DNA of 64,000 bases. Origin: Caenimonas soli. Its GTDB lineage: Bacteria; Pseudomonadota; Gammaproteobacteria; Burkholderiales; Burkholderiaceae_C. The translations under genes were made by a program, and so were the position numbers. The stretch lies in assembly GCF_013155545.1 (NCBI RefSeq), contig NZ_JABJVV010000019.1, forward strand, positions 38,111 to 102,110, read 5' to 3'. Every line of letters starts with the position of its first letter. The first letter of the stretch is position 1. The notes below the pieces were generated by a model, which was given only the letters and a program-made list of their open reading frames with translations, did not search any database and had not been told where the DNA came from. Below, piece by piece: positions 37,371 to 46,475 of this stretch.

Positions 37371-37495
37371 AGCCCCGTTCAGCTTGGGCGTGCGGCGAAA
37401 GACACTTCCTACGGAAAGGTCTGCTGCCCTCCGACGAAGGGGGGCGTGCGTGCTGCTTAGCCTGAGGTATCTGAATATCTGCCTGAGGTGGCGCT

Positions 37496-37990
37496 ATGAA
37501 CATCCTTTCTCGCAAACGCCTTTTTCCGGCCGTCGCGCTGGGCTTGCTCTTGTCCGGTTGCGGCGGCGGCAGTGATGAGCCTGATCGCACGCCCATCTCC
37601 GCGACGCTCACCATCACGGCGGCGACCAACGCTTCCCTGAACGGCATCTACACCACCAACACCGTGAGCCTGGCCGCCGTGGAAAAGATCAATCCGATCG
37701 GCAGCGAACCCGAGGTGTGCAGTTTCCGCTTCTCCGGCCTGGCGGGTCCCGGCGGCATGATGGATGGCGACATCCGCTACCTGCCGGGCACGCCCGTATT
37801 GCGGGTGGTGTTCGTTTCGATCAACGGACTCGAATTCAGCTCGCGAGATATCGCGAACGCGGCCGTCGACCGCACCGGCAACGAAGTCGATTTCACCGGC
37901 AAGGTGCTGACGGCTTCCACCGGCGTGGCCTCGACGATCACCCTGACCGGCAGCATGCCGATGCGGGGCAATCGGCCCGAAGGCTGCTGA
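37496..37990 (+). CDS. Putative lipoprotein
   Basis: 164 residues. Lipobox L-L-S-G-C at about residue 18-22 after a short basic start and hydrophobic core, then a Gly/Ser linker. The rest is a beta-rich domain of about 130 residues with T-L-T-I-T-A and I-T-L-T-G-S-M, and a Cys at the last position. Family not recognised. Likely an outer-membrane or periplasmic lipoprotein. Separate from uvrA by 125 bases. Confidence 0.75.
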   Translation: MNILSRKRLFPAVALGLLLSGCGGGSDEPDRTPISATLTITAATNASLNGIYTTNTVSLAAVEKINPIGSEPEVCSFRFSGLAGPGGMMDGDIRYLPGTPVLRVVFVSINGLEFSSRDIANAAVDRTGNEVDFTGKVLTASTGVASTITLTGSMPMRGNRPEGC

Positions 37991-38004
37991 AGCATACTTG
38001 GGGC

Positions 38005-39051
38005 GTGATCACTTTCTACAACGACAAGCACGCCCTCCATCACGGCAAAGTGGAGATGTTCCGCGGCGAGCTGGTGCCGTGCTTCGAGGTGCCGGCGCGC
38101 GCCGACTTCGTCCTGCAGGAGTTGACCTCGCGCAAGCTCGGCGACGTGAAGTCCGCTCCCGAGTTGCCCGACAGCGTGCTCACGCGGGTGCATTCGCCGC
38201 GCTACGTCGATTTCCTCAGCAAGGCCTGGGATGAGTGGGTCGCGCTGGATCCCGCCAACGCGCAGCGCGACGCGATACCTTCCTATTGGCCGGTGCGCAC
38301 TTTCCGCTCGGACGTGCTGCCCGCCAGCTTCCCGGCGCGCATGGGCCTGTTCTCGTTCGACGCCGGCAGCCCGTTGACCTCGGGCACCTGGCGGGCTGCA
38401 CGCGCCGGGGCTTTGTGCGCCGTGGCCGCCGCCCGGCGCGTCCTCGACGGCGAGCGCGCCGCCTTTGCGCTGACGCGGCCGCCGGGCCACCATGCCGGCG
38501 CCGATTTCTTCGGTGGTTACTGCTTCCTGAACAACGCGGCCCTCGCGGCCCAGGCGTTGCGCGATGGGGGCCTGGATCGCGTCGCGGTACTGGACATCGA
38601 CTACCACCACGGCAACGGCACCCAAGCCATCTTCTACGAACGGTCGGACGTGTTCTTCGCCAGCGTCCATGGCGATCCGCACACCGAGTACCCGTATTAC
38701 CTGGGCTATGCGGACGAACAGGGCGCGGGGAACGGCTTGGGCTTCAATCGCAACCTGCCGCTGGCGCGCGGCACCGGGTTCCCGGTTTGGCGCGAGGCCC
38801 TGGCCGAGGCCCTGCGCAGCATCGAAGCATTTGGCGCGCAGGCCCTGGTCGTGTCGCTTGGCGTGGACACGTTCGCCGGCGACCCGATCTCGGGTTTCGG
38901 CCTGCAGAGCCCCGACTACCTGCGGATCGGCGAAGACCTGGCGGCGGCCGGCCTGCCCACGGTCTTCGTCTTCGAGGGCGGCTATGCGGTCGCCGAGGTG
39001 GGCGTCAACGCCGTCAATGTGCTGGAGGGCTTCCAGCAGCGGGCGCGTTGA
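38005..39051 (+). CDS. Histone-deacetylase-fold protein, acetylpolyamine amidohydrolase-like
   Basis: 348 residues from a GTG at 38005, chosen because the protein then begins I-T-F-Y-N-D-K-H like relatives; no ATG fits. Zinc and catalytic motifs: R-P-P-G-H-H-A, VLDIDYHHGNGTQ (metal ligands D, H), and G-V-D-T-F-A-G-D-P. This matches bacterial class II-type deacetylases of the acetylpolyamine amidohydrolase group. It would remove acetyl groups from polyamines or related amines. No operon partner. Confidence 0.88.
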   Translation: MITFYNDKHALHHGKVEMFRGELVPCFEVPARADFVLQELTSRKLGDVKSAPELPDSVLTRVHSPRYVDFLSKAWDEWVALDPANAQRDAIPSYWPVRTFRSDVLPASFPARMGLFSFDAGSPLTSGTWRAARAGALCAVAAARRVLDGERAAFALTRPPGHHAGADFFGGYCFLNNAALAAQALRDGGLDRVAVLDIDYHHGNGTQAIFYERSDVFFASVHGDPHTEYPYYLGYADEQGAGNGLGFNRNLPLARGTGFPVWREALAEALRSIEAFGAQALVVSLGVDTFAGDPISGFGLQSPDYLRIGEDLAAAGLPTVFVFEGGYAVAEVGVNAVNVLEGFQQRAR

Positions 39052-39070
39052 GCGCAGCGCGGCCTGCTCT

Positions 39071-39790
39071 CTACCTGTCCAGATGGCGGTCCAGCAGCCG
39101 GTTGCGAGCCTGATCGAGGTGGTAGCGCATCGCGATCGCGGCGCTGTCGCCGTCGCCCACGCGGATCGCATGGACGATGCGGTCGTGTTCGTCGAGCACG
39201 CGGTCGCGTCGCTGTTCGGAGGCCTCCCGCGTCAGCGACAAGGTGACGTCCATTCCGCCCTTGACCCGCCCCGACAACTGGTCCAGCGTTTCCACCAGCA
39301 CGCCGTTGCCGGAGGCGACGGCGATGGCGTGATGAAAAGCGTAGTCGGCCTCCTTGGCGGCAACGCCCTGGCCGAACGCTTCGCCCAACGCCCGGCGGGC
39401 GTTTTCGATCATTTGGATATGCTCATCGGTGCGATTTCTCGCCGCGAGCTTGGCGGCCAGCTCTTCCAGCGCCATACGCAGCTCAATCACCTGCAGGACC
39501 TCGCGCAGGCTGTGCTGGCTGGTGAGTTCGGCAACCCGCCGGGATGGGCTGCGCTGCACGTAGGTGCCCGAGCCCTGGCGGGCAATGACCACCCCATCGG
39601 TCTGCAGCCTCTGCAGGGCCTCGCGCACTACCGGGCGCGAGACCGAAAAACGCTGCGCCAGCTGATGTTCGGTGGGCAGTCGATCACCCGCCGAAAACCG
39701 CCCATCCATGATCTCCTGCAGCAGCTGGTCGTAAATCGTCTCGGACAGGCGCGGCCGCTCGATGGGGGAGGGAAGGTCGATGGCGCTCAT
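39071..39790 (-). CDS. GntR-family (FadR/FCD subgroup) transcriptional regulator
   Basis: 239 residues from the ATG at 39790; an ATG at 39811 would add seven. Winged helix with LPTEHQLAQRFSVSRPVVREAL (residues about 38-60), followed by the all-helical FCD ligand domain (A-F-H-H-A-I-A and H-D-R-I-V-H-A-I). The gene is divergent from a Bug receptor, which it probably regulates by binding in the 131-base spacer. The ligand is likely an organic acid, by inference. Confidence 0.9.
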   Translation of the reverse strand: MSAIDLPSPIERPRLSETIYDQLLQEIMDGRFSAGDRLPTEHQLAQRFSVSRPVVREALQRLQTDGVVIARQGSGTYVQRSPSRRVAELTSQHSLREVLQVIELRMALEELAAKLAARNRTDEHIQMIENARRALGEAFGQGVAAKEADYAFHHAIAVASGNGVLVETLDQLSGRVKGGMDVTLSLTREASEQRRDRVLDEHDRIVHAIRVGDGDSAAIAMRYHLDQARNRLLDRHLDR

Positions 39791-39921
39791 GCACGAGAGT
39801 TGTTCAGCCATTCTACAAAGCCGCAAGTTCTGCACTGCGAGCGGTCGCGGGTGGGTGACTCCGGATTGTGGCGAAGCCCGCTTGGCGCTCAAATCACGGG
39901 TTGACTTCCTGGAGGATTCCC

Positions 39922-40884
39922 ATGCGCCGCCGCCAACTCGTGCAACTCGCAGCCGCCACAGTTGCAACTTCTTCGCTCAGCGCGTTCGCGCAAGCGTTCC
40001 CCGTCAGGCCGATCAAGCTCATCATTGCGTTCCCGGCCGGCGGCCCCACCGACATCACCATGCGCTCGCTGGCCGACAACGCTTCCAAAGTGCTGGGGCA
40101 GCCGGTCGTCATCGAGAACAAGCCCGGCGCCGGCGGCACCTTGCCGGCGCAGCAACTGCAGACCGCGCCGGCCGATGGCTATACGCTGGCGCAGATTCCG
40201 CTGGGCGTGTTCCGCCTGCCCTACACGACCAAGATCAACTGGGACCCGGTCAAGGACATCAGCTACGTCATCAACCTGACAGGCTATGCCTTCGGCATCG
40301 TCGTGCCGGCCGATTCGCCCCTCAAGAGCTGGACTCATTTCGTCGGCTGGGCCAAGGCCAACCCGGGCCGGCTCACCTATGGTTCCACCGGCACCCTCAC
40401 CAGCCCCCACCTCACCACGGAACTGATCGCCCAGGAGCTGGGCATCCAGCTCCAGCATGTGCCCTACAAAGGCAGCGCCGACCTGGCGCAGGCCATCGTG
40501 GGCGGGCACATCATGGCGGCGGCCGACTCGACCGGGTTTGCGCCTTTGGTGGAGTCGGGCAAGCTGCGCGTGCTCAACACCTGGGGCGAGAAGCGGCTGC
40601 CGAGGTTTCCCGACGCCCCGACCCTCAAGGAGCTGGGCCTGAACATCGTGCAGGCATCGCCCTTCGGCATCGGCGCGCCCAAGGGAACGCCGCCTGCCGT
40701 GGTGAAGCGCCTGCACGATGCCTTCAAGAAGGCGATGGAAGAGCCAAGCTACGTGCAGACGCTGGCACGCTACGACATGCTGCCCATGTACATGAGCTCC
40801 ACGGCGTATTCCAAGTTCGCGCAGGACACTTTCCTGAAGGAAAAGGCGCTGGTGGAAAAGCTGGGGCTGGCAAAAGCCCAGTAG
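39922..40884 (+). CDS. Tripartite tricarboxylate transporter (Bug) substrate-binding protein
   Basis: 320 residues. The ATG at 39922 follows GGAGG. Signal peptide with a basic start (MRRRQLVQ) and a cleavage site near S-A-F-A-Q (residue 24). Bug motifs FPAGGPTDITMR, VIENKPGAGG and P-A-D-G-Y-T. Periplasmic ligand receptor. Divergent from the FadR-type regulator and 34 bases before a glutaminase-like hydrolase, suggesting a small uptake-and-degradation unit. Confidence 0.92.
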   Translation: MRRRQLVQLAAATVATSSLSAFAQAFPVRPIKLIIAFPAGGPTDITMRSLADNASKVLGQPVVIENKPGAGGTLPAQQLQTAPADGYTLAQIPLGVFRLPYTTKINWDPVKDISYVINLTGYAFGIVVPADSPLKSWTHFVGWAKANPGRLTYGSTGTLTSPHLTTELIAQELGIQLQHVPYKGSADLAQAIVGGHIMAAADSTGFAPLVESGKLRVLNTWGEKRLPRFPDAPTLKELGLNIVQASPFGIGAPKGTPPAVVKRLHDAFKKAMEEPSYVQTLARYDMLPMYMSSTAYSKFAQDTFLKEKALVEKLGLAKAQ

Positions 40885-40918
40885 CACGCCGCGCCCGCAT
40901 CGGGTGCAAGATAGCGCC

Positions 40919-41674
40919 ATGCGCGCGCAAAAACCTTTGGTGTGGCTGCCGGCCTGCCACCGCAACCTCGACCTGTCCGACCCGGGCGGCTACACGGTGC
41001 TGGCCGACCGCTATGCGGGCGCCGTCACGGCCCTGGGCCTGCAACCCGTGCTGTTCCCCATGGCCGGAGCAGCGGACGTGGCGCACCTCTTGCCCCTGGT
41101 CGACGGGGTATTGCTCACGGGCTCTCCCTCCAACGTGGAAGCCACCCGTTTCGGCAGTGAGGCTCTGGCGACGGACCTGCTGGATCCGCGCCGCGATGCC
41201 TTGACTATGGCGCTGGTGCGGGCCGCGATCGAATCCGCCACGCCGCTCTTCGGCGTCTGCCGCGGCTTGCAGGAAATGAACGTCGCGCTGGGCGGCAGCC
41301 TGCACCAGCAAGTGCACGCCGAGCCGGGCCTCATGGATCATCGCGAACCGGACGGTGAAGCGATCGAGGTGCAGTTTGCCACCCGCCATGAGGTCAAGCT
41401 GACGCCCGGCAGCGAGTTCGAGCAATGGGCGGGTGGAACCACCGTGCAGGTCAACTCGCTGCATGGGCAAGGCATCAAGCGGCTGGGCGAGGGCCTGGTG
41501 GCCGAGGCCGTGGCGCCCGATGGATTGGTGGAAGGCATCCGCGTGGCCGACGCGCCGGCTTTTGCCTTCGGCGTGCAATGGCACCCGGAGTGGCGATACG
41601 AGTCCAATCCCTTCTATGCCAGGACGCTGCAAGCCTTCGCGCGGGCCTGCGCCGAGCACCGCGAGGCGCGCTGA
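40919..41674 (+). CDS. Gamma-glutamyl-gamma-aminobutyrate hydrolase-like (class I GATase)
   Basis: 251 residues from the ATG at 40919. Nucleophile C114 in FGVCRGLQEMN, with H222 and E224 in QWHPEW completing the triad. This is the PuuD-like family that splits gamma-glutamyl amides, as in putrescine breakdown. The substrate here is not proven. It follows the Bug receptor in the same direction. Confidence 0.85.
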   Translation: MRAQKPLVWLPACHRNLDLSDPGGYTVLADRYAGAVTALGLQPVLFPMAGAADVAHLLPLVDGVLLTGSPSNVEATRFGSEALATDLLDPRRDALTMALVRAAIESATPLFGVCRGLQEMNVALGGSLHQQVHAEPGLMDHREPDGEAIEVQFATRHEVKLTPGSEFEQWAGGTTVQVNSLHGQGIKRLGEGLVAEAVAPDGLVEGIRVADAPAFAFGVQWHPEWRYESNPFYARTLQAFARACAEHREAR

Positions 41675-41678
41675 AGGG

Positions 41679-42467
41679 TCAGCGGGCGAGAATCGCTTGC
41701 GCCACCTGGGCGAAACCCGCGCCGCGCTCGGCCGGTGTGATGTACGCCGGCGGATGCGAGAGCTCGGCTTCGAAGCGGCGGATGTTGGCCACGCCGACGC
41801 TGTGGGGGAAATGTTCGAACATCAGCACGTCGTTGGTCGAGTCGCCGACATAGACCCAGCGGTCGATTTCTTCGTCCAGCTCACGCCCCAGCAATTCGCG
41901 AACGATCCAGCGCGCGCCCGACAGCTTGTTGTGGTCGCCGAACCAGCCGTTGATATGGATGGAGCTCACGGTGGCGTTCATGCCCTCGTCCTGCATGAGG
42001 CGAACGATCTGGGCCACGCGGGCCTGCGGTAGCTGCACGTATTCGCTGTGGTCGATGGCAATGTCGGTCTCGCGCCCGGCGCTGTCGCGGGACAGCGTGG
42101 CGCCCGGCACTTCGCGAACGATGCGCTGCGCCACCTGCCGCATGCGCACGAAATTGGCGGCGCGAACTTCCTGGTCCTGCTGGTAGAGCTTGCGCAGCGC
42201 GCCGGCCTGGGTCGATCGCGACAGCGCGACAGCGCCGTTCTCCGCCACGATGGCGTCCACCGGCCACCGCAGTGCGAAAGGTTCGCTCCAGCCCACCGGC
42301 CGGCCCGTGATGGGAATGACGTGGACGCCGGCTGCGCGCAGCGCGTCCAGCGCCAGCAGCGCGTCGGCGGTGACCTCGCCTTCGGTCGTCAGGGTATCGT
42401 CGATGTCGGTAAGGACACCGTGGATGGCCCGCCTCGATGCGGCCGGCCAGCTTGCCAGCGGCTTCAT
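41679..42467 (-). CDS. HAD-IIB-type phosphatase
   Basis: 262 residues from the ATG at 42467; a TTG at 42476 would add three. HAD motif I L-T-D-I-D-D-T-L (about 22-29), motif II I-T-G-R, motif IV G-D-S-T-N-D. Cap residues between. Class IIB proteins remove phosphate from sugar phosphates and similar. It starts 17 bases before the S41 gene end in the same strand direction, so they may be co-transcribed, but no clear ribosome site is seen. Confidence 0.82.
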   Translation of the reverse strand: MKPLASWPAASRRAIHGVLTDIDDTLTTEGEVTADALLALDALRAAGVHVIPITGRPVGWSEPFALRWPVDAIVAENGAVALSRSTQAGALRKLYQQDQEVRAANFVRMRQVAQRIVREVPGATLSRDSAGRETDIAIDHSEYVQLPQARVAQIVRLMQDEGMNATVSSIHINGWFGDHNKLSGARWIVRELLGRELDEEIDRWVYVGDSTNDVLMFEHFPHSVGVANIRRFEAELSHPPAYITPAERGAGFAQVAQAILAR

Positions 42468-42483
42468 GCCCGGCAAGCCGCGG

Positions 42484-43740
42484 TCACTGCTTCTTGGGGC
42501 GCAGCACCAGGCGCCCGCCTATACCGGTTGGGGAACCCGCGCGCTGTGCGGAACGCAGCTCCAGCGCCTGCACGTTCCTGTTCGAGGTGGTGGCTGTTCC
42601 GGGCGGGCAGCTGCCGGTATCGGCGTGGCTCAGGGCCGCCTTCAGCAGTGGCTCATCCGGTTCGCCCAGCGTGGTGGCGGAGTCGTCGGCCACCGTGCAG
42701 GTAGGGGCGAAGCCCGTCGTGTAGTCGCCGAAATTCTTGGCGTTGTAGCCCTGGAACTCGATGGGGAAGAAGGCAAAGCCGCAGTTGTCCTTGCGTTGGA
42801 AGCCGTAGGGCTTGCCGCAAGTGGTTTCGCCCACCAGGACCACTTCCACGTCGACGCCGCGCAGGCCGTTGACGATGGACTCGCTGGCCGAACAGGTCAG
42901 GCCGGAACTGAGCACGTAGACGCGGGGCAGCGAAAGCTGGGGCAGCGCATGGCCGCGGGGATAGGTGAATTCGGGCGACTGCACGATGTTGGTGAAGCGG
43001 AACACCCCGGCCCGGGTTTCGGCTTCGCGCTTGTCGTTGTAACGCAGCTGCTCGAACACCCGCCCCTCTTTCTCGGGCCCGGTCACCATCGAAGCCGCGG
43101 TCTGGGCCACGTACAGGAAGCCCCCGGAGTTGTATCGCATGTCCAGCACGAGATCCTGCACCACCGAGGTCTTGAGGAATTCGAAGGCCGCGATCAGCGC
43201 ATCCTGGGCGCCTACATGGTGATCGTTGAACAGCACGTAGCCGACCTTGCGGCCGGCCTGGCTGGTGACCACCTTGTGCAGCGGGACCGAGCCACCCGGC
43301 AGGTGCGTACTGAGCAGTGGCGTGAGATCGGCCTTGCGGGCCCCCTCGATGCGCTGGCTGGCCACTGCCGAGGCCTGCAAGGCGTCGGCCCCTTCGGTGG
43401 TCAGGACGGCGCTGAAACGGTCCTTGGGCAGGCCCGCCGCATCGGGAGTCCGCACCAGCAGCGCGTTCATGTAGGCGGTGATGCTGGTGTAGTCCGCCGC
43501 ATTCACCGGGGGAATCTCGTTGTACCAGAGATACACCTCGTCGAGATAGCTGCGCAAGAAGGCCTTCTGGCCGTCCAGCGTGCATATGCCGGCCAGGCTC
43601 GAGGAGGGCGGCAGTGCGAGGTTCGAAGGCGCAACCGCTGGGCCACCCCCCCCTCCGCCGCCGCACCCGGCCAGCAGCAGCGCCACCGCGAAACCGGCGA
43701 GCGCGCCGCGGCTAAAGGGATTCCGGCATGAAAACAGCAT
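42484..43740 (-). CDS. S41-family peptidase, lipoprotein
   Basis: 418 residues. Lipobox L-L-L-A-G-C near residue 25, then a Gly run, so membrane-anchored in the periplasm. Peptidase core: L-D-M-R-Y-N-S-G-G and TCSASESIVNGL, in which the Ser is the nucleophile. G-Y-V-L-F-N begins the core; I see no obvious PDZ domain of the Ctp type. Likely a C-terminal-processing-type protease. Substrate unknown. Confidence 0.85.
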   Translation of the reverse strand: MLFSCRNPFSRGALAGFAVALLLAGCGGGGGGGPAVAPSNLALPPSSSLAGICTLDGQKAFLRSYLDEVYLWYNEIPPVNAADYTSITAYMNALLVRTPDAAGLPKDRFSAVLTTEGADALQASAVASQRIEGARKADLTPLLSTHLPGGSVPLHKVVTSQAGRKVGYVLFNDHHVGAQDALIAAFEFLKTSVVQDLVLDMRYNSGGFLYVAQTAASMVTGPEKEGRVFEQLRYNDKREAETRAGVFRFTNIVQSPEFTYPRGHALPQLSLPRVYVLSSGLTCSASESIVNGLRGVDVEVVLVGETTCGKPYGFQRKDNCGFAFFPIEFQGYNAKNFGDYTTGFAPTCTVADDSATTLGEPDEPLLKAALSHADTGSCPPGTATTSNRNVQALELRSAQRAGSPTGIGGRLVLRPKKQ

Positions 43741-43804
43741 GAAAAGGCGCTCCGTCTGGTCTGGCGCTCAATTGTGGGGCAATGCGGATTGCCTGTGGCC
43801 CCAC

Positions 43805-45427
43805 TCAGTTATGCAAAGCCAGGCCTGCGTGCTCGCGCAGCAGATGGAAATGTATCTTTGGGAAACGTTCCTGCGCCAGCCGCACGTCGTAGGGCGAGGT
43901 GCACAGGAAGGCCAGCGCTTCGGCCGCGTCCAGCGCCATCCGTTGCGGATAGGCATCGGTGAAGGCGCGAAGCTCCGCCGGGGTGTCGGCCGTGATCCAG
44001 CGCGCGCCCGTGTACTGGCAGCCCTCCAGGCGGATGTCGGCGTCGTACTCCGATTTCAGCCGGTGCTGCACCACTTCGAACTGCAGCTGGCCCACGGCGC
44101 CCAGCAGCATGGGCCCGCCGATCTGCGGGCGAAAGACCTGGATCGCGCCTTCCTCACCGAGCTGCGCCAGCCCTTGCTGCAACTGCTTGGTGCGCAACGG
44201 ATTCCTCAGGATCACCGTCATGAAGAGCTCGGGGGCGAAGAACGGCAGGCCGGTGAACTGCAGGTTGGCGCCATCGGTGATGGTGTCACCCAGCTGCACG
44301 CCGCCATGGGTGGTGAAGCCGATGATGTCGCCGGCGTAGGCCTCGTCCACCGCCTCGCGCCGCTGCGACAGGAAGGTGACGACCGAGGTGGGCCGCAGCT
44401 CCTTGGACGTGCGCTGCACCTTCAGCTTCATGCCGGGCGTGTACTTGCCCGAGGCCATGCGGACGAAGGCGATGCGGTCGCGGTGGTTGGCGTCCATGTT
44501 GGCCTGCACCTTGAACACCACCCCCGCGAAATCCTTGTCCTCGGGGTGGATCTCCTTGACCACCGGCTGCTTGTTGACGACCAGGTGGCTGACCCGGGGA
44601 CCCGGCGAGGGCGCCAGGTCGACCAGCGCTTCCAGCACTTCCATCACCCCGAAATTGTTGACGCCGGAGCCGAAGAACACCGGGGTCTGCTTGCCGGCCA
44701 GAAAGGCCGCATGGTCCCAGGACGGCGAGGCGCCGATCGCCAGTTCCATGCTCTGCTCAGCCGTCTCGAATTCATGGCCGAAGCGCTTGAGAAGGTTCTC
44801 GCGGTCCGACAGCGGCACGGTCTCGAAATCGTGGGGCAGCCGCTCCGATCCCGACTCGAACACCGTCATGGCCTTGGTGCGCAGGTTCATGATGCCGCCG
44901 AAGCTCTTGCCCTGGCCGACCGGCCAGGTCATGGGCACGCAGGGCATGCCCAGTTCGCGCTCGACCTCGTCCAGGATGTCCAGCGGCTCGCGCACTTCGC
45001 GGTCCATCTTGTTGACGAACGTGATGATGGGCGTGTTGCGCTGGCGGCAGACTTCGATCAGTCTGCGGGTCTGCGCTTCAACGCCGTTGGCCGCGTCGAT
45101 CACCATCAGGGCCGAATCAACCGCCGTGAGCACGCGGTAGGTGTCCTCGGAGAAGTCCTTGTGGCCGGGCGTGTCCAGCAGGTTGATGACGTGGTCGCGG
45201 TACAGCATCTGCATCACCGAGCTGGCCACGGAAATGCCGCGCTGCTTTTCGATCTCCATCCAGTCCGAGGTGGCGTGGCGCGAAGCCTTGCGCGCCTTCA
45301 CCGAGCCGGCGATCTGGATCGCGCCGGAGAACAGCAACAGCTTTTCCGTCAGCGTGGTCTTGCCCGCGTCGGGGTGGGAAATGATGGCAAAGGTGCGGCG
45401 GCGCCGGGTTTCGGCCGTATACGACAT
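43805..45427 (-). CDS. prfC: Peptide chain release factor 3
   Basis: 540 residues from the ATG at 45427; a longer frame upstream is not needed. GTP-binding motifs: SHPDAGKTTLTEK, the D-T-P-G-H switch and N-K-M-D. The C-terminal region includes the RF3-type domain with GPMLLGAVGQLQFEV. RF3 is a GTPase that removes RF1 or RF2 from the ribosome after termination. Length fits RF3 (about 530). Confidence 0.96.
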   Translation of the reverse strand: MSYTAETRRRRTFAIISHPDAGKTTLTEKLLLFSGAIQIAGSVKARKASRHATSDWMEIEKQRGISVASSVMQMLYRDHVINLLDTPGHKDFSEDTYRVLTAVDSALMVIDAANGVEAQTRRLIEVCRQRNTPIITFVNKMDREVREPLDILDEVERELGMPCVPMTWPVGQGKSFGGIMNLRTKAMTVFESGSERLPHDFETVPLSDRENLLKRFGHEFETAEQSMELAIGASPSWDHAAFLAGKQTPVFFGSGVNNFGVMEVLEALVDLAPSPGPRVSHLVVNKQPVVKEIHPEDKDFAGVVFKVQANMDANHRDRIAFVRMASGKYTPGMKLKVQRTSKELRPTSVVTFLSQRREAVDEAYAGDIIGFTTHGGVQLGDTITDGANLQFTGLPFFAPELFMTVILRNPLRTKQLQQGLAQLGEEGAIQVFRPQIGGPMLLGAVGQLQFEVVQHRLKSEYDADIRLEGCQYTGARWITADTPAELRAFTDAYPQRMALDAAEALAFLCTSPYDVRLAQERFPKIHFHLLREHAGLALHN

Positions 45428-45665
45428 GGTTCTTGGCAAAAGGGCGCGCCACGCCCCAAGCAGGGCTTGAGGAAATGACCGGGCCGGGGGAAAAGAAGGA
45501 TTATCGCGGCTTGCGGGCCCCGCCGTGCGGCGCCGGCGGCGAGTTCTTCTTCCAGAAGCGGGATCCGCGTCAACCTGATCCACGTGCCGGCGACACTGCG
45601 CCCGAAACAGGAGGCGCTGGACCCGGACAGTGAACCGAAGTGAGCCGACGCGCGACAATGGCGCC

Positions 45666-46355
45666 ATGAGCTTGCCCCGACTGAAGTCCATCGAACGCAG
45701 CACCCTCTGGGACCGCGCCTACTTCTCGCTCAAGTCCGCGCTGCTGGCCGGCCGCTTCGCGCCCGGCGAAAAGGTGGTGCTGCGGCAGGTGGCCGATGAC
45801 CTGGGCATCAGCCTGACGCCGGTGCGCGACGCCGTCAATCGCCTGATCGCGGAAAAAGTGCTGGTGCGGGGCGGCCTCGGCCCGGCGGGCGCGGCGATGG
45901 TTCCGCTGCTCGACGCCGACCAGTTCAGCCAGCTGATGACGGTGCGCAGCAGCCTGGAGCCGATCGCCGCCGCGGCGGCCGCGACGCATGCGACCCCCGA
46001 GCAGCTCGATGCGGTCGAGGCGTTCCTGGTGGAGATGAAGCGCTCCGTCAAGGAGAACCGCACCGAGGAGTACCTGGACGCGCATTACCAGTTCCACTTC
46101 AGCATCTATGCGATGTGCCAGATGCCGATCGTCGAGGAGATCATCGAGAGTGCCTGGCTGCGTTGCGCGCCCACCCTCACGCTGGGGCTGCCGGAAAACA
46201 TTCCCAGCCTCAAGCGCTATCAGTCGCACGTGGAAACGCTGGCCGCCCTGCGTCGCGGCGACGGCGAAACCGCCGCGGCCTCGATCCGCGCCGACATCGA
46301 AGGCGCGCGCAAGGACATCAGTGCGATGTTGCTTGAAATGGCCGCGCGCCCTTAA
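45666..46355 (+). CDS. GntR-family regulator heading the enolase cluster
   Basis: 229 residues from the ATG at 45666; a GTG at 45630 is the alternative. Winged helix R-Q-V-A-D-D-L-G-I-S-L-T-P-V-R-D-A-V (about 50-68), then an FCD domain (H-Y-Q-F-H-F-S-I-Y). It lies directly upstream of the long catabolic operon in the same direction. The palindrome at 46429-46440 is a good candidate for its operator. The inducer is probably the sugar acid or a related metabolite. Confidence 0.9.
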   Translation: MSLPRLKSIERSTLWDRAYFSLKSALLAGRFAPGEKVVLRQVADDLGISLTPVRDAVNRLIAEKVLVRGGLGPAGAAMVPLLDADQFSQLMTVRSSLEPIAAAAAATHATPEQLDAVEAFLVEMKRSVKENRTEEYLDAHYQFHFSIYAMCQMPIVEEIIESAWLRCAPTLTLGLPENIPSLKRYQSHVETLAALRRGDGETAAASIRADIEGARKDISAMLLEMAARP

Positions 46356-46428
46356 GTTTTAACTTCGATCCCTGGTCGAATCCGATGGCTGAGCCGTGGG
46401 GTTTTTGCTGAGCCGCGTCGATTGTTGT

Positions 46429-46440
46429 ATGTTATAACAT
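46429..46440 (+). promoter_or_regulatory. Palindrome, probable GntR operator
   Basis: ATGTTATAACAT, a perfect 12-base palindrome, unusual in this GC-rich DNA. It is 35 bases before the Bug receptor start and overlaps an A/T-rich stretch where a -10 box could lie. FCD-type GntR proteins often bind short A/T-centred palindromes. Assignment to the neighbouring regulator is inferred. Confidence 0.55.
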
Positions 46441-46475
46441 TACCTGTCGCACCCACCCACACACAGGAGAAACCG

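Noticed and set aside
37426..37445. Short hairpin (GCCCTCC with GGGGGGC) 55 bases after the double uvrA gene
   Set aside because: Seven pairs with a wobble and no T tract after it. It could be a weak terminator or a decayed copy of the GCCCCC repeat, but there is too little to call either.
39800..39818. TTGT ... ACAA half-sites between the FadR-type gene and the Bug receptor
   Set aside because: The half-sites are only four bases and the spacing is not typical, so chance is likely.
45433..45633. 66-residue plus-strand frame between prfC and the GntR gene
   Set aside because: Low-complexity Gly/Pro/Arg composition, no clear ribosome site and no motif.
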